Shown here one piece after another: positions 26,447 through 34,765 of a stretch of DNA of 64,000 nucleotides; the first letter of the stretch is position 1; each line of letters begins with the position of its first letter. Source of the DNA: Pseudomonadota bacterium (GTDB lineage Bacteria > Pseudomonadota > Alphaproteobacteria > Rhizobiales > Beijerinckiaceae); contig JAEXGT010000018.1 in NCBI GenBank assembly GCA_023450615.1, positions 1 through 64,000 on the forward strand, read 5' to 3'. Both the position numbers and the translations under genes were made by a program. The notes under the pieces were generated by a model that saw only the letters and a list, made by a program, of their open reading frames with translations, had not been told where the DNA came from and did not search any database.

Positions 26447-27679
26447 TCAGAAGCGATTTGCCCGATACGGATGCGGATCGATCGTCGGCGTCCTGCCCGC
26501 AACCAGATCGGAAACCAGCAGTCCTGTCGTCGAGCCGCCGATCAAGCCGGTCTGGCCGTGTCCGAAAGCCAGCATGACGTTCTTGTGCTGTGGCGATGGC
26601 CCTATGACCGGCAGGGAGTCCGGGGTTGCTGGGCGATGGCCCATCCAGACCGATGCCGGCTCGCCCGTCATGCCTGGGAAATAACGCTTTGCAATCTTTC
26701 CGAGGGCGACGGCACGGCGCTCGTTCATGGGGGCGTCGAGACCGGCGATCTCCGCGGTTCCCGCGACCCGCAGCCCGTTCTCCATCGGCGTCATCATGAT
26801 CTTTGTAGCGAGCGGATAGAGCGGGCGCTTCGGAGCCGTCTCAGGCATCGGCAGCATCACATGATAGCCCCGCAGGCTCTCGAGGGGGATCTTGAGGCCG
26901 AGCCGCCCGGCCAACCGCTGAGACCATGCGCCGGCTGCGATGACCACCATATCGCACGGCATGGAGCCTGCATCCGTCACGATGGCGCGGACCTGTCCTC
27001 CATCGAGCTCGAAATCCTTGACCGACGCCCGCACGAAACGTCCGCCATTTCGCGCGATGTCCTCAGCGATCGTCGTCACCAGACGATACGGATTGCTGCA
27101 ATGACCGAAGTCGGGAAGATAGACCGCCTTTGCGAAGCTCGGCTCCAGGGAAGGCTCCAACTGACGGATCTCGTCGGAATTGAGAATCTCCGAACGGATC
27201 CCGAGCGCATCCCTGATTTCCCGGCCGAGCGTATCCTTAACGAAAGCCGCATCGTTCTCATAGAGATAGAGCTGACCGGAGATGTGAAGCAGGCTTTTGG
27301 CATCGACGCCCAGCAGCGTCCGGTAATTATCGAAGCTGTCGACATGCAGCATGCGGAGCGCCTGTGCGATGCCGTCGATGCGCGGGCGTGATCCTGCGGC
27401 AATGAACTTGGCGAGCCATGGCAGGGCGCGGGGCAGGTAGCGCCAATCGATCCAGAGGGGGCTGTCCGGATCGGTGATCCATGACATGGCCTGCCGCACG
27501 ATGCCCGGTGTTGAAAGCGGCACGACGGAGCCGGGGCCGATGCTTCCGGCATTGCCGAAGGAGCATCCCTCGCCTGGAGGCAAGGGATCGTAAATGGTCA
27601 CCGAGTGCCCATCGCGCTGAAGGAAGGCCGCGCACGACACCCCGATGACGCCCGCGCCGATGATGGCTATGTTGGCCAA
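26447..27679 (-). CDS. FAD-dependent D-amino acid dehydrogenase-like protein (DadA type)
   Basis: A 410-residue flavoprotein of the DAO/DadA family that would oxidise a D-amino acid or N-substituted amino acid to an imino or keto acid. The FAD dinucleotide-binding motif is IAIIGAGVIGVSCA at the N-terminus, and the C-terminal glycine-rich motif GHGQTGLIGG is the usual second FAD contact. A GTG at 27694 would add five residues, but the strong AAGGAG lies just inside that extension, six bases before a TTG at 27679, so TTG is the likely start. It is the last gene of the minus-strand island operon, 11 bases after the cyclodeaminase-family gene. Confidence 0.85.
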   Translation of the reverse strand: MANIAIIGAGVIGVSCAAFLQRDGHSVTIYDPLPPGEGCSFGNAGSIGPGSVVPLSTPGIVRQAMSWITDPDSPLWIDWRYLPRALPWLAKFIAAGSRPRIDGIAQALRMLHVDSFDNYRTLLGVDAKSLLHISGQLYLYENDAAFVKDTLGREIRDALGIRSEILNSDEIRQLEPSLEPSFAKAVYLPDFGHCSNPYRLVTTIAEDIARNGGRFVRASVKDFELDGGQVRAIVTDAGSMPCDMVVIAAGAWSQRLAGRLGLKIPLESLRGYHVMLPMPETAPKRPLYPLATKIMMTPMENGLRVAGTAEIAGLDAPMNERRAVALGKIAKRYFPGMTGEPASVWMGHRPATPDSLPVIGPSPQHKNVMLAFGHGQTGLIGGSTTGLLVSDLVAGRTPTIDPHPYRANRF

Positions 27680-27690
27680 AGCTCTCTCCT

Positions 27691-28656
27691 TCACAATGGA
27701 AGATGCAGTCCACGACCGGTTCGCCCGGCCTCCGCGATGACCTCGGCCGCAATGGCGAGATCGCCGAGCGCGAAGCCCGGGAAAAGGAACATGGCGCGCT
27801 GCTTCTCATGCGTACGGCCGGGAGCGGTCCCGCTCACGAGAGATGCCAGATCCGCATCGAAGGGACCGGGATAGCGGAGCTTGGCCCGATTGGCCGGATC
27901 CGCCGCCTGAGCATGATCGTCGGTTGCCAATATATCGAGAGAGCGCAGCATCTCGCCGCGCCAGGGTCGACCAAGATCGACTGCAGCCACAAAGCAACCG
28001 GGCCTCAGGAGTGAGGCGTCGATGAAAGGCTCAAGGCCGGGCTGCGCTGGAACAGTCGAGACGACCACGTCGCAGGCAAGCACCTCGTCCGGAGCATCCA
28101 CCACCTCGGCATCAAGGCCGATGTCCCGGGCATGTGCGGCGAGCTTTTCCGCAGAGGAGCGGCCACGTGAGTTGCAGACAACCTTGCTTAGCCCCGGAAG
28201 CACATCCCGGAGATGGGCAAGATGCCCATAAGCCTGGGCGCCGCATCCGATGAAACCGATGGTGGAACTATCGGGACGGGCCAGATGGGAAGCCGCCAGA
28301 GCCGACATGGCAGCGGTGCGAACCACTGTCAGGCTGGTCCCGTCGAGAACGGCCACCGGAACGCCGGTCGTAAAGTCGCTCACTACGATCAGGCCATTGA
28401 CGTTCGGCAATCCGCGCTCGCTGTTATCGGCAGCGACGCCCACCCATTTCGTCGTCGCGAACGGAGGATCGGGCATGGCCGCGCAGAGCGATTGAAAGAA
28501 GTGCCCCGGTCCAACGGCCACCGTGAGCTTCGGCTGAACGTGGGTCCTTCCTTCGGCATGCAGGCGGAAAGCGTGCGCAAGCGCTTCGCGTACGGCTCGA
28601 GGCTTTATGTCCAAAGCCGCAATGTCCTCACTGGAAAGATAAAGCAGCTTGCTCAT
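27691..28656 (-). CDS. Ornithine cyclodeaminase/mu-crystallin family protein
   Basis: A 321-residue NAD(P)-binding protein of the OCD/mu-crystallin family. The Rossmann motif is IGFIGCGAQAYGHL; conserved N-terminal catalytic-domain features include TKWVGVAADN and the following GLIVVSDFTTG. Members are ornithine cyclodeaminases, alanine dehydrogenases or imino acid (pyrroline- or piperideine-2-carboxylate) reductases. Next to two amino-acid-oxidising flavoproteins, an imino acid reductase or cyclodeaminase role is most likely. A GTG at 28665 overlaps the upstream TGA (GTGA) and is an alternative start; the ATG at 28656 has GAGG three bases upstream. Confidence 0.84.
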   Translation of the reverse strand: MSKLLYLSSEDIAALDIKPRAVREALAHAFRLHAEGRTHVQPKLTVAVGPGHFFQSLCAAMPDPPFATTKWVGVAADNSERGLPNVNGLIVVSDFTTGVPVAVLDGTSLTVVRTAAMSALAASHLARPDSSTIGFIGCGAQAYGHLAHLRDVLPGLSKVVCNSRGRSSAEKLAAHARDIGLDAEVVDAPDEVLACDVVVSTVPAQPGLEPFIDASLLRPGCFVAAVDLGRPWRGEMLRSLDILATDDHAQAADPANRAKLRYPGPFDADLASLVSGTAPGRTHEKQRAMFLFPGFALGDLAIAAEVIAEAGRTGRGLHLPL

Positions 28657-28661
28657 TGTCC

Positions 28662-29846
28662 TCACCCTGCCCTGTTATTGCTGGACGCTGCCGGCATATC
28701 GAATTCTCGCGCCAGCTTGTCCGAAACCTGCACGGTATTCTTGAAACGGCCGATGGAGAAAATGTCGATCGGCGTGTCGGTCTTGCCGTCCACGATGAGA
28801 TCGACAAGCACCGCGGCAACTCCAGGGCCGACCTGAAAACCGTGCCCGCAGAATCCGAAGGCATGAAACAGGCCGGGCGTCGTCTCGCTCTTGCCTATGA
28901 CGGGCAGCATGTCGGGCAGATACCCCTCGATGCCCGACCACACGCGAATGACCTGCGTCGATTTCAGGAACGGTGCGATGTTCATGAGATTGCGCATGCC
29001 GGCGAGTGTCTTCACCGGCGGCACAGGAGCCCGGTTGAGCACGGGATCGGCGGCAGTTCGAGGATAGCCTGCGAAGATCACGTTACCGCGCGGGATCTGT
29101 CGGAAGATGACCGAGCCGTCGACGGCCTGAACTGAGGGAGTGACCCGATAGGGAACGGGTTCTGTCACGAATTGGGGAGGACCGGCTGCGAACATTGGCG
29201 CAGTCTCGCCAAACGCTTCCGCAATGTTCAAAGCCCAGGCGCCTGCGGAGTTCACCACCGCATCGCAATCCAGCATACGCCCGGTATCGGTCTTGACCGT
29301 GAAACCCGCGCCGTTGCGCTGCACTTCCGTGACCCGCGTATTCTCCGCGATTTCTGCGCCGAGGCGTTGCGCGGCTCTTGCGACAGCCACCGACACGAGG
29401 CGAGGATTGGCCGTGGCATCGCGAGCCGAATAGGTCGCGGTCTGCGGCCCCTCTCCGATCCAGGGCCACCGGCGACGAAGCTCGTCACGGCCGATGCGTT
29501 CGATCACGAGGCCGTGGCTCTCGGCGACACGCGCGTGCTGCTCCAGCTTTTCCTGCTCGGCGTCGTTCATCCCGACATAGAGATGACCCGTCCTCTCGAA
29601 CTCGCACCTGTCGCCGATGAGCTGTTCGATATCTTCCCAAAGCGCCTGAGACCTGAGCGACAATGGATATTGCCCCGGATGGCGTCCCTGAAGGCGCAGG
29701 TTGCCGAAATTCGTTCCGCTCGATTGGGCGCCGACGATGCCCTTCTCGATCAGGATGACATCCAGTCCGCGCTTGGTCAGGAACAAGGTTGTCCAGGTGC
29801 CTATGAGCCCACCGCCGACAACGACGACCCGCATCTTCGTCTTCAT
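28662..29846 (-). CDS. FAD-dependent oxidoreductase, catalytic subunit of a three-part amino acid dehydrogenase
   Basis: A 394-residue DAO-family flavoprotein. FAD motif VVVVGGGLIGTWTT is at the N-terminus, and the C-terminal part carries GFCGHGFQVGPG. Its neighbours on the same strand are an NAD/FAD protein with a BFD-type iron-sulfur domain (overlap ATGA) and a small [2Fe-2S] protein. That trio matches the beta, alpha and gamma subunits of HcnABC-like cyanide synthases, opine oxidases and D-hydroxyproline dehydrogenases. It is probably membrane-linked through electron transfer rather than by its own helices. Which substrate it oxidises cannot be told from the sequence. Confidence 0.85.
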   Translation of the reverse strand: MKTKMRVVVVGGGLIGTWTTLFLTKRGLDVILIEKGIVGAQSSGTNFGNLRLQGRHPGQYPLSLRSQALWEDIEQLIGDRCEFERTGHLYVGMNDAEQEKLEQHARVAESHGLVIERIGRDELRRRWPWIGEGPQTATYSARDATANPRLVSVAVARAAQRLGAEIAENTRVTEVQRNGAGFTVKTDTGRMLDCDAVVNSAGAWALNIAEAFGETAPMFAAGPPQFVTEPVPYRVTPSVQAVDGSVIFRQIPRGNVIFAGYPRTAADPVLNRAPVPPVKTLAGMRNLMNIAPFLKSTQVIRVWSGIEGYLPDMLPVIGKSETTPGLFHAFGFCGHGFQVGPGVAAVLVDLIVDGKTDTPIDIFSIGRFKNTVQVSDKLAREFDMPAASSNNRAG

Positions 29847-31210
29847 GGCTCCATCTCCGCCGCGGCATGAAGAGGAACAGGCTTCACCGGCGCCTGCATG
29901 CGCAACCGCCCGGCTTCCGCAATCGGTCTATCGCACACCCCGGCCACGATTTCCTGCAAGGCCGGGCCGCAGAACCGTCCCTGGCATCGGCCCATGCCGC
30001 AGCGCGTGATCGCCTTGACGCGATTGACTTCCCGCGGCCCCAAGGGCGCACGGACCGCCGCTCGGATTTCTCCGACCGTCACCGCCTCGCACCGGCAAGC
30101 GATTGTTTCATCCGCAAGATTTGCCGCCTGCGCGACCGGCCATGCGAAAGCCTTGGCAAGCCCCCGCTGGAATTTCCGCAACCGCTCGACTTCCCTCCGC
30201 AAATGGGTCATCTCGCCCTCGGGCCGTGGTCGCCCCATATCTGCAAGCAGCGCGTGAGCAGCAAGCGCACCACTGGCTTCTGCCGCATCCGCACCGCCGA
30301 TGGCTGCGCCATCGCCCGCCAGATACAGATCTCCTCCCGCCCGTCCGTCGAGGTCCGTTTCCGGCAACCAAAGCCGGAAGTTCGAATCGAACTGGAAACG
30401 CGCCCCGGCCAACTCCGCCAGCTGCGTCTCCGGCTTAAGGCCATAGCCGTATGCGACGGCATCGCAGGGGATGAGCCTTTCGCGTCCTCTGCCATCGGTG
30501 ACCCGAACGCCCTCGACATACTTTTCACCGTCGATTCCACGTGGGGTCGCACCATCGATGATGGGGATGCCCGCCATATGAAGGGCCGCCCGGTACATGA
30601 TGCCCCGCGCCAAGGTACGCGGGCTCGCCGCGAGATCGCGCAAGGCGGCCCGCTTCGCGGAAAGCGGTGTCGTATCCACGACTGCCGCAATCGAAGCGCC
30701 GGACTTGTGGTATTGCAGCGCGGCCAGGAACAGCAGCGGAGAGCTTCCCAGGAAGACGATGCGGCGGCCGATCAGGCATCCTTGATCTTTGAGGATCACC
30801 TGCGCGCCGCCCAGAGTGAAGACCCCTGGCAGCGTCCATCCCGGCAGCGGCATAGTTCGGTCCGTGGCGCCAGTTGCGAGGATCAGCGCGTCATATGGGA
30901 TCGTGCCTGCCACGCCGTCACACAGGGAATGCAGAACCTTGTCATGGACGCCCCAGACAAGGGTGCCGGGCCGATAATCAATCCGCTCCTGGATAGAGGC
31001 GAAGAGCGAATGCAGGCGCAGATATTTCCCTGCCTCCGATCCCATCAACGACTTGATGTTCAATGCAAGGTTTTTGGACGGTGCGCGATAGCCCTGACCT
31101 CCCACCTGCCGCGTCTCGTTCACGAGAATGGGCTTCAGGCCAGCCTCGACCAGAACGGATGCCGCTCGTATCCCAGCCGGGCCGCCACCGACGATCACCA
31201 CGTTACGCAT
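29843..31210 (-). CDS. NAD/FAD-dependent oxidoreductase with BFD-type [2Fe-2S] domain (HcnB/OoxA-like)
   Basis: A 455-residue electron-transfer subunit. The N-terminal FAD motif is NVVIVGGGPAGIRAA, a second nucleotide-binding motif lies mid-protein (RRIVFLGSSPLLFL), and the C-terminal 80 residues hold a cysteine-rich BFD-like cluster site (ACRCEAVT, then RCGMGRCQGRFC). This layout is that of HcnB, OoxA and the alpha subunit of D-hydroxyproline dehydrogenase. It overlaps the gamma subunit gene by eight bases and the catalytic subunit gene by four, so the three are made together. Confidence 0.88.
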   Translation of the reverse strand: MRNVVIVGGGPAGIRAASVLVEAGLKPILVNETRQVGGQGYRAPSKNLALNIKSLMGSEAGKYLRLHSLFASIQERIDYRPGTLVWGVHDKVLHSLCDGVAGTIPYDALILATGATDRTMPLPGWTLPGVFTLGGAQVILKDQGCLIGRRIVFLGSSPLLFLAALQYHKSGASIAAVVDTTPLSAKRAALRDLAASPRTLARGIMYRAALHMAGIPIIDGATPRGIDGEKYVEGVRVTDGRGRERLIPCDAVAYGYGLKPETQLAELAGARFQFDSNFRLWLPETDLDGRAGGDLYLAGDGAAIGGADAAEASGALAAHALLADMGRPRPEGEMTHLRREVERLRKFQRGLAKAFAWPVAQAANLADETIACRCEAVTVGEIRAAVRAPLGPREVNRVKAITRCGMGRCQGRFCGPALQEIVAGVCDRPIAEAGRLRMQAPVKPVPLHAAAEMEP

Positions 31211-31511
31211 CGGTCTGAGCCTTCTGCTGATCGGTCGATATGGTCATGCCATCGGCCGCGAGAGTCGTGCAGGCTCTTACGCGCTCGCCATCTCCGAGCG
31301 AGACCCAGCAATCCTGACAGGCTCCCATGAGGCAGAACCCGGCGCGCGGCACGCCACCGAATTCGAGGCTCCGGACAGCTCTTCCATTCAACAGAAGCAC
31401 CGCAAGCAGACTGTCGCCTTCAATGGCCTCGACCGCTGTTCCATCGATCGTCAGACGCAACGTAGCGCCTTGCCGAGGAACGGCCCTCACGAATTGCCCT
31501 TTATGCGCCAT
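31203..31511 (-). CDS. Small [2Fe-2S] ferredoxin-like subunit (HcnA/OoxC-like)
   Basis: A 102-residue protein with four cysteines in the plant-type ferredoxin-like pattern FCLMGACQDC...RAC, matching the gamma subunit of three-part amino acid dehydrogenases and HcnA. It passes electrons between the flavin subunits or to quinone. The start is uncertain: ATG codons at 31511 and 31532 and a GTG at 31541 are in frame, none with a strong ribosome-binding site; 31511 gives the family's usual N-terminus. It is the first gene of the left arm, with a promoter and candidate operator just upstream. Confidence 0.82.
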   Translation of the reverse strand: MAHKGQFVRAVPRQGATLRLTIDGTAVEAIEGDSLLAVLLLNGRAVRSLEFGGVPRAGFCLMGACQDCWVSLGDGERVRACTTLAADGMTISTDQQKAQTDA

Positions 31512-31548
31512 ATGTCTCGGCCCGCCTGTCATCCTACGCACACACTTT

Positions 31549-31604
31549 TATCGCGATGCAATAACTTTTGTGGAATGGTAGGATTGACGGAAAACGCCTG
31601 TCAA
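31549..31604 (-). promoter_or_regulatory. Promoter and candidate IclR operator of the dehydrogenase operon
   Basis: Read on the minus strand: TTGACA (31604-31599), an 18-base spacer, TACCAT as -10 (31580-31575), 11 bases, then TATTGCATCGCGATA (31563-31549). The last is a 15-bp near-palindrome differing at two positions from the perfect palindrome at 32568-32582. The operator would cover the first transcribed bases, fitting repression by the adjacent IclR protein. It lies 38 bases before the gamma-subunit start. Confidence 0.72.
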
Positions 31605-31663
31605 GAAAAAGCCCGTCGATCTTTAGGGCAATACGCTTAAATATTGGCCGGGAGTGAGTGCGT

Positions 31664-32494
31664 TCAGGTCGACGAGACGGAATGTGCTCCCGAGATGATA
31701 TGCATGGCGAACCGCTCTATGACTGCTTCTGGCGAGAAACGCGAAAGTGGGACGGCGATGTTGATTGCGCCTTCCGGGCGATTGTTTGCCGCCACAACCG
31801 CCGCAGCGATTGACGCGTCCCCACGATAGAATTCATCGAAGGCAGTGGCATATCCCTGCTCGCGCGAAACGCGGAGCTTCTTCACGAGATCGTCGAGCTT
31901 CCATGTCGTCAATGGCGTGTGCGCCTTTCGATCGGAGCGTTCGAGAATCGAAACGGCCTCGTCTTCCGGCAGACGCGATAGAATCGCCATGCCTGGAGCG
32001 GTGCAATAGGCCGGCATGCGGGAGCCGATGATCACGTTCGTGTTAAGCATGTGCCGGCTCATGAAGCGGGAGATGAAGATGATCTCCGTGTCATCGAGCA
32101 CGGTCAGGTTGACCGTCTCCTCTGTCTCTTTCGAGAGTTGCAGGAGATAAGGCATCGCCCGTTCCACGAGACGATTGCTGCGCAGGTAGTAGTACCCAAG
32201 TTGCAGCGTCTTGGCGGTTAGCTCGAACCGCTTCGTATCGGGATCTTTGCGCAAATAACCCAACTTCGTCAGCGTATGCGTGAAGCGTTGTGCCGCGCTC
32301 ACATCCATATCTGTTGCAGCAGCGATCTGAGAAAGGCTCAGGTTCATGCTCTGGTGATCGAAAGCCGAGAGTACACGAAAGGCTTTTTCCACTGACATTA
32401 CCATCAGCGGATCTGTGGCACGGCCGCGCTTGGCCGGCTCTTCATCTTCAATCGTCTTCATTTTGCTGACCGTCATTCTTGAATTCTCTCGCAT
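31664..32494 (-). CDS. IclR-family transcriptional regulator
   Basis: A 276-residue regulator with an N-terminal winged helix-turn-helix (SLSQIAAATDMDVSAAQRF at about residues 59-77) and a C-terminal GAF-like ligand domain, the standard IclR layout and size. The frame is open to 32560, but the ATG at 32494 has GAGG nine bases upstream and gives a normal N-terminus; ATGs at 32476 and 32461 are alternatives. It sits between the two arms of the catabolic island. A 15-bp palindrome in the divergent region and its near copy at 31549-31563 are the likely binding sites. The effector is probably the island's substrate or its CoA ester. Confidence 0.9.
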   Translation of the reverse strand: MRENSRMTVSKMKTIEDEEPAKRGRATDPLMVMSVEKAFRVLSAFDHQSMNLSLSQIAAATDMDVSAAQRFTHTLTKLGYLRKDPDTKRFELTAKTLQLGYYYLRSNRLVERAMPYLLQLSKETEETVNLTVLDDTEIIFISRFMSRHMLNTNVIIGSRMPAYCTAPGMAILSRLPEDEAVSILERSDRKAHTPLTTWKLDDLVKKLRVSREQGYATAFDEFYRGDASIAAAVVAANNRPEGAINIAVPLSRFSPEAVIERFAMHIISGAHSVSST

Positions 32495-32526
32495 GTGAAC
32501 GGCCTCGATAAAAATCTCAATAGCAG

Positions 32527-32582
32527 TTGACAACATGAGCAAGTTAAGCGGAACATACAATAAGAACTATTGCATTGCAATA
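32527..32582 (+). promoter_or_regulatory. Promoter and perfect IclR-type palindrome of the right arm
   Basis: TTGACA at 32527-32532 is followed 35 bases later by the perfect 15-bp palindrome TATTGCATTGCAATA (32568-32582). The 35-base distance is the same as at the left-arm promoter (31549-31604). At the equivalent -10 position the sequence is GAACAT (32551-32556); a better TACAAT at 32556-32561 has an over-long spacer. The palindrome ends eight bases before the ribosome-binding site of the hydratase gene and 74 bases from the divergent regulator start, so it could control both. Confidence 0.75.
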
Positions 32583-32602
32583 AACTATCAGGAGTTCCAG
32601 GC

Positions 32603-33376
32603 GTGGCTGAATTTATCTTGAGTGAAAAGAAGGGTGCTGTCGGCATCATCACCCTCAACCGTCCCCAGATTCTGAATGCCTGGAACACGGCCATGCGGGA
32701 GGAGCTGAGTGCGACCCTGACGGCCATGGAAGAGGAAGCCGAGGTTCGCGCCATCATTCTTACCGGCGCAGGCGATCGCGCTTTCGGCGCTGGCCAAGAC
32801 CTCAATGAGACGAAGACCTTCGATCCGGATCGCGCCGAGTTGTGGATGGGCGAATGGGAGCGCCTCTATGACCGCATCCGTTCGCTCTCGAAGCCTATCA
32901 TTGCCGCGCTGAACGGTGTCGCTGCCGGCTCAGCCTTCCAGGTGGCTCTTCTCTGCGACATCCGCGTCGGCCATCCCGGCGTGACGATGGGCCAGCCAGA
33001 GATCAACTCCGGCATTGCCAGCTCCACCGGTCCCTGGATCATGCGCGAGCATATCGGTCTTGCAAGAACCATTGATCTCACGCTCACCGGACGCATGATG
33101 GATGCCGATGAGTGTTACCGCATCGGCGTCATCAGCCGCCTGGTACCGCAGGACAAGGTGATGAGCGAGTCGCTTGCACTTGCAGAACTCCTCGCGAGCA
33201 AGCCCCCCGTCGCCATGCGCCTGAATCGCAAGCGCTTCCGTGAGATGACATCGGAAGGTTTCCACGACTGCCTTGCGGCGGGCGTTCGCATCCAGCGCGA
33301 AGCATACGCAACCGGCGAGCCGGCTCGGATGATGGAAGAGTTTTTGGCTCGCAAGGCCGCGGCAAAGAAGGGCTAA
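32603..33376 (+). CDS. Enoyl-CoA hydratase/isomerase family protein
   Basis: A 257-residue crotonase-fold enzyme. The N-terminal GIITLNRPQILNAWN motif, the oxyanion-hole region FGAGQDLNE and NGVAAGSAFQ, and the catalytic-glutamate position in MGQPEINSG are present; the second glutamate of classical hydratases is not obvious. Such enzymes hydrate enoyl-CoAs or process carnitinyl/crotonobetainyl-CoA. The GTG at 32603 is chosen because AGGAG at 32590-32594 is eight bases upstream; an ATG at 32570 lies inside the operator palindrome. It is the first gene of the right arm. With the CoA ligase at 37646 it implies degradation through a CoA thioester. Confidence 0.88.
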   Translation: MAEFILSEKKGAVGIITLNRPQILNAWNTAMREELSATLTAMEEEAEVRAIILTGAGDRAFGAGQDLNETKTFDPDRAELWMGEWERLYDRIRSLSKPIIAALNGVAAGSAFQVALLCDIRVGHPGVTMGQPEINSGIASSTGPWIMREHIGLARTIDLTLTGRMMDADECYRIGVISRLVPQDKVMSESLALAELLASKPPVAMRLNRKRFREMTSEGFHDCLAAGVRIQREAYATGEPARMMEEFLARKAAAKKG

Positions 33377-33436
33377 AGCCCCTGCCATAACCACGAGGGA
33401 ATGCAGGTCAGCGACCTGCGAAACTGGAGGACGAAC

Positions 33437-34504
33437 ATGAGCGATACCAATCTGACCATCAATCGGCGAAACCTGTTCAAGACGGCAGGTGGAGCAGCGC
33501 TGGCTCTCGGAATGCCGGGCTTCGCCGGCCGGGCTCTGGCGGCAACGACGATCACCGTCGCCGATCCCGGCGGCCCCTTCGGCCAAGCATTCCGGAAAGC
33601 CTTCTACGATCCGTTCGAGAAGGCGACCGGCATCAAGGTCGTCAACGTGGCCCGCGAAGCCGAGCCCACGGCTCAGTTCAAGGCAATCGTCGAAACGAAG
33701 TCCTATACCTGGGACGTCTGCACGCTGACACTCTCGGCACGCGACATTCTGGTGAAGCAGAACCTTCTGGAGCCCATCGGCTTCACACGCGATGCTGCAC
33801 CTGGTTTGATGCCTGAAGGCATTACCGATTACTGGATGGGCACGGACGTGTATTCCGCGGTCTTCGCCTACCGGAATGACCACTTCAAGGACAATGCGCC
33901 GAAAAGCTGGGCCGATTTCTGGAACGTGGAAAAGTTCCCTGGCCGCCGCTCCCTGCGCAAGAATCCCATCGATACCCTCGAGCAGGCTTTGTTGGCCGAC
34001 GGCGTGCCGCTCGATCAGCTCTATCCGCTCGACGTCGACCGCGCCTTCAAGAGCCTGGACAAGATCAAGCAGCACATTGCCGTGTGGTGGACAGGCGGCG
34101 CGCAGTCGACGCAGCTTCTGCAGAGCGGTGAGGTCGATCTCATTTCCGGCTGGAACGCACGCCTCCAATCGGCCATCGATGGCGGCACGCCGGCCACGAT
34201 CATCTGGGATCAGGGCCTCTACTCCATCGAGGGCTGGGCTATTCCGAAGGGTTGCCCGCGCGCAGACGCCGCGAAGCAGTTCATCAAGTTCTGCTCGGCT
34301 CCTGATCGTCAGGCCGCCTTCACGGATTCCCTGGCCTATGGCCCGACCAACCTCGATGCTTACAAGAGCATCTCGGCTGAGCGCGCGAAGTTCCTGCCGA
34401 CATCGCCCGACAATCTCAAGAAGATGCGGGTCGCCGACGAGAACTGGTGGAGCGCGAACCGTGCTGCGGTGACCGAACGCTTCAACAGCTGGCTGCTGAG
34501 CTAA
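33437..34504 (+). CDS. Polyamine/opine-type ABC transporter substrate-binding protein
   Basis: A 355-residue periplasmic binding protein of the PotD/family-1 polyamine class. The N-terminus carries a twin-arginine-type signal (NRRNLFKTAGGAALALG, cleavage after about residue 36 at RALAA), so it is exported folded or through Sec. The ATG at 33437 lies within about 60 bases of the hydratase gene. The mature start TTITVADPGGPF resembles relatives for polyamines, opines or amino acid derivatives. A strong hairpin separates it from the ATPase gene. It defines the cargo of the island's importer; the ligand is unknown. Confidence 0.88.
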   Translation: MSDTNLTINRRNLFKTAGGAALALGMPGFAGRALAATTITVADPGGPFGQAFRKAFYDPFEKATGIKVVNVAREAEPTAQFKAIVETKSYTWDVCTLTLSARDILVKQNLLEPIGFTRDAAPGLMPEGITDYWMGTDVYSAVFAYRNDHFKDNAPKSWADFWNVEKFPGRRSLRKNPIDTLEQALLADGVPLDQLYPLDVDRAFKSLDKIKQHIAVWWTGGAQSTQLLQSGEVDLISGWNARLQSAIDGGTPATIIWDQGLYSIEGWAIPKGCPRADAAKQFIKFCSAPDRQAAFTDSLAYGPTNLDAYKSISAERAKFLPTSPDNLKKMRVADENWWSANRAAVTERFNSWLLS

Positions 34505-34765
34505 GCACAGACGCCGCCGCCTCGATCCATAAAGCGCGAGAGAGGCGGCGGCGCATTTCGACAGGACTGAGTCGTGTTTCACGGTCCGGCTGCGCGTGAG
34601 CCTTTGCTGACGCCTGGCGGCTCGGCTGCGGAGTCATATGCTTCGTGATCGCACTCAGGCTTCGCGGAGTCTGTTTTTATTGCATTTTTCGACTGGGCGG
34701 ATGTCGCGGATCCATTCACCGCCACGCCCGCACACGGCTTCGAGTTGAAGGAAGGAAGGGCTACG
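34505..34765 (+). other. Intergenic region within the importer operon
   Basis: A 261-base gap between binding protein and ATPase genes. Apart from the hairpin at 34512-34553, it holds a half-site TATTGCA at 34678-34684 that matches one arm of the IclR-type palindrome but lacks the other arm and the upstream TTGACA. AAGGAAGGG just before 34766 is the ATPase ribosome-binding site. No small gene is credible here. Confidence 0.5.
34512..34553 (+). terminator. Intercistronic hairpin after the binding-protein gene
   Basis: A perfect 12-bp GC-rich stem (34512-34523 with 34542-34553) with an 18-base loop, seven bases after the binding-protein stop, no T-run. It probably protects the upstream message or partly terminates, giving more binding protein than permease. 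Confidence 0.6.

Noticed and set aside
34678..34684. TATTGCA half-site before the PotA-like ATPase gene as a third IclR operator
   Set aside because: Only one arm is present and there is no TTGACA 35 bases upstream; it could be chance.
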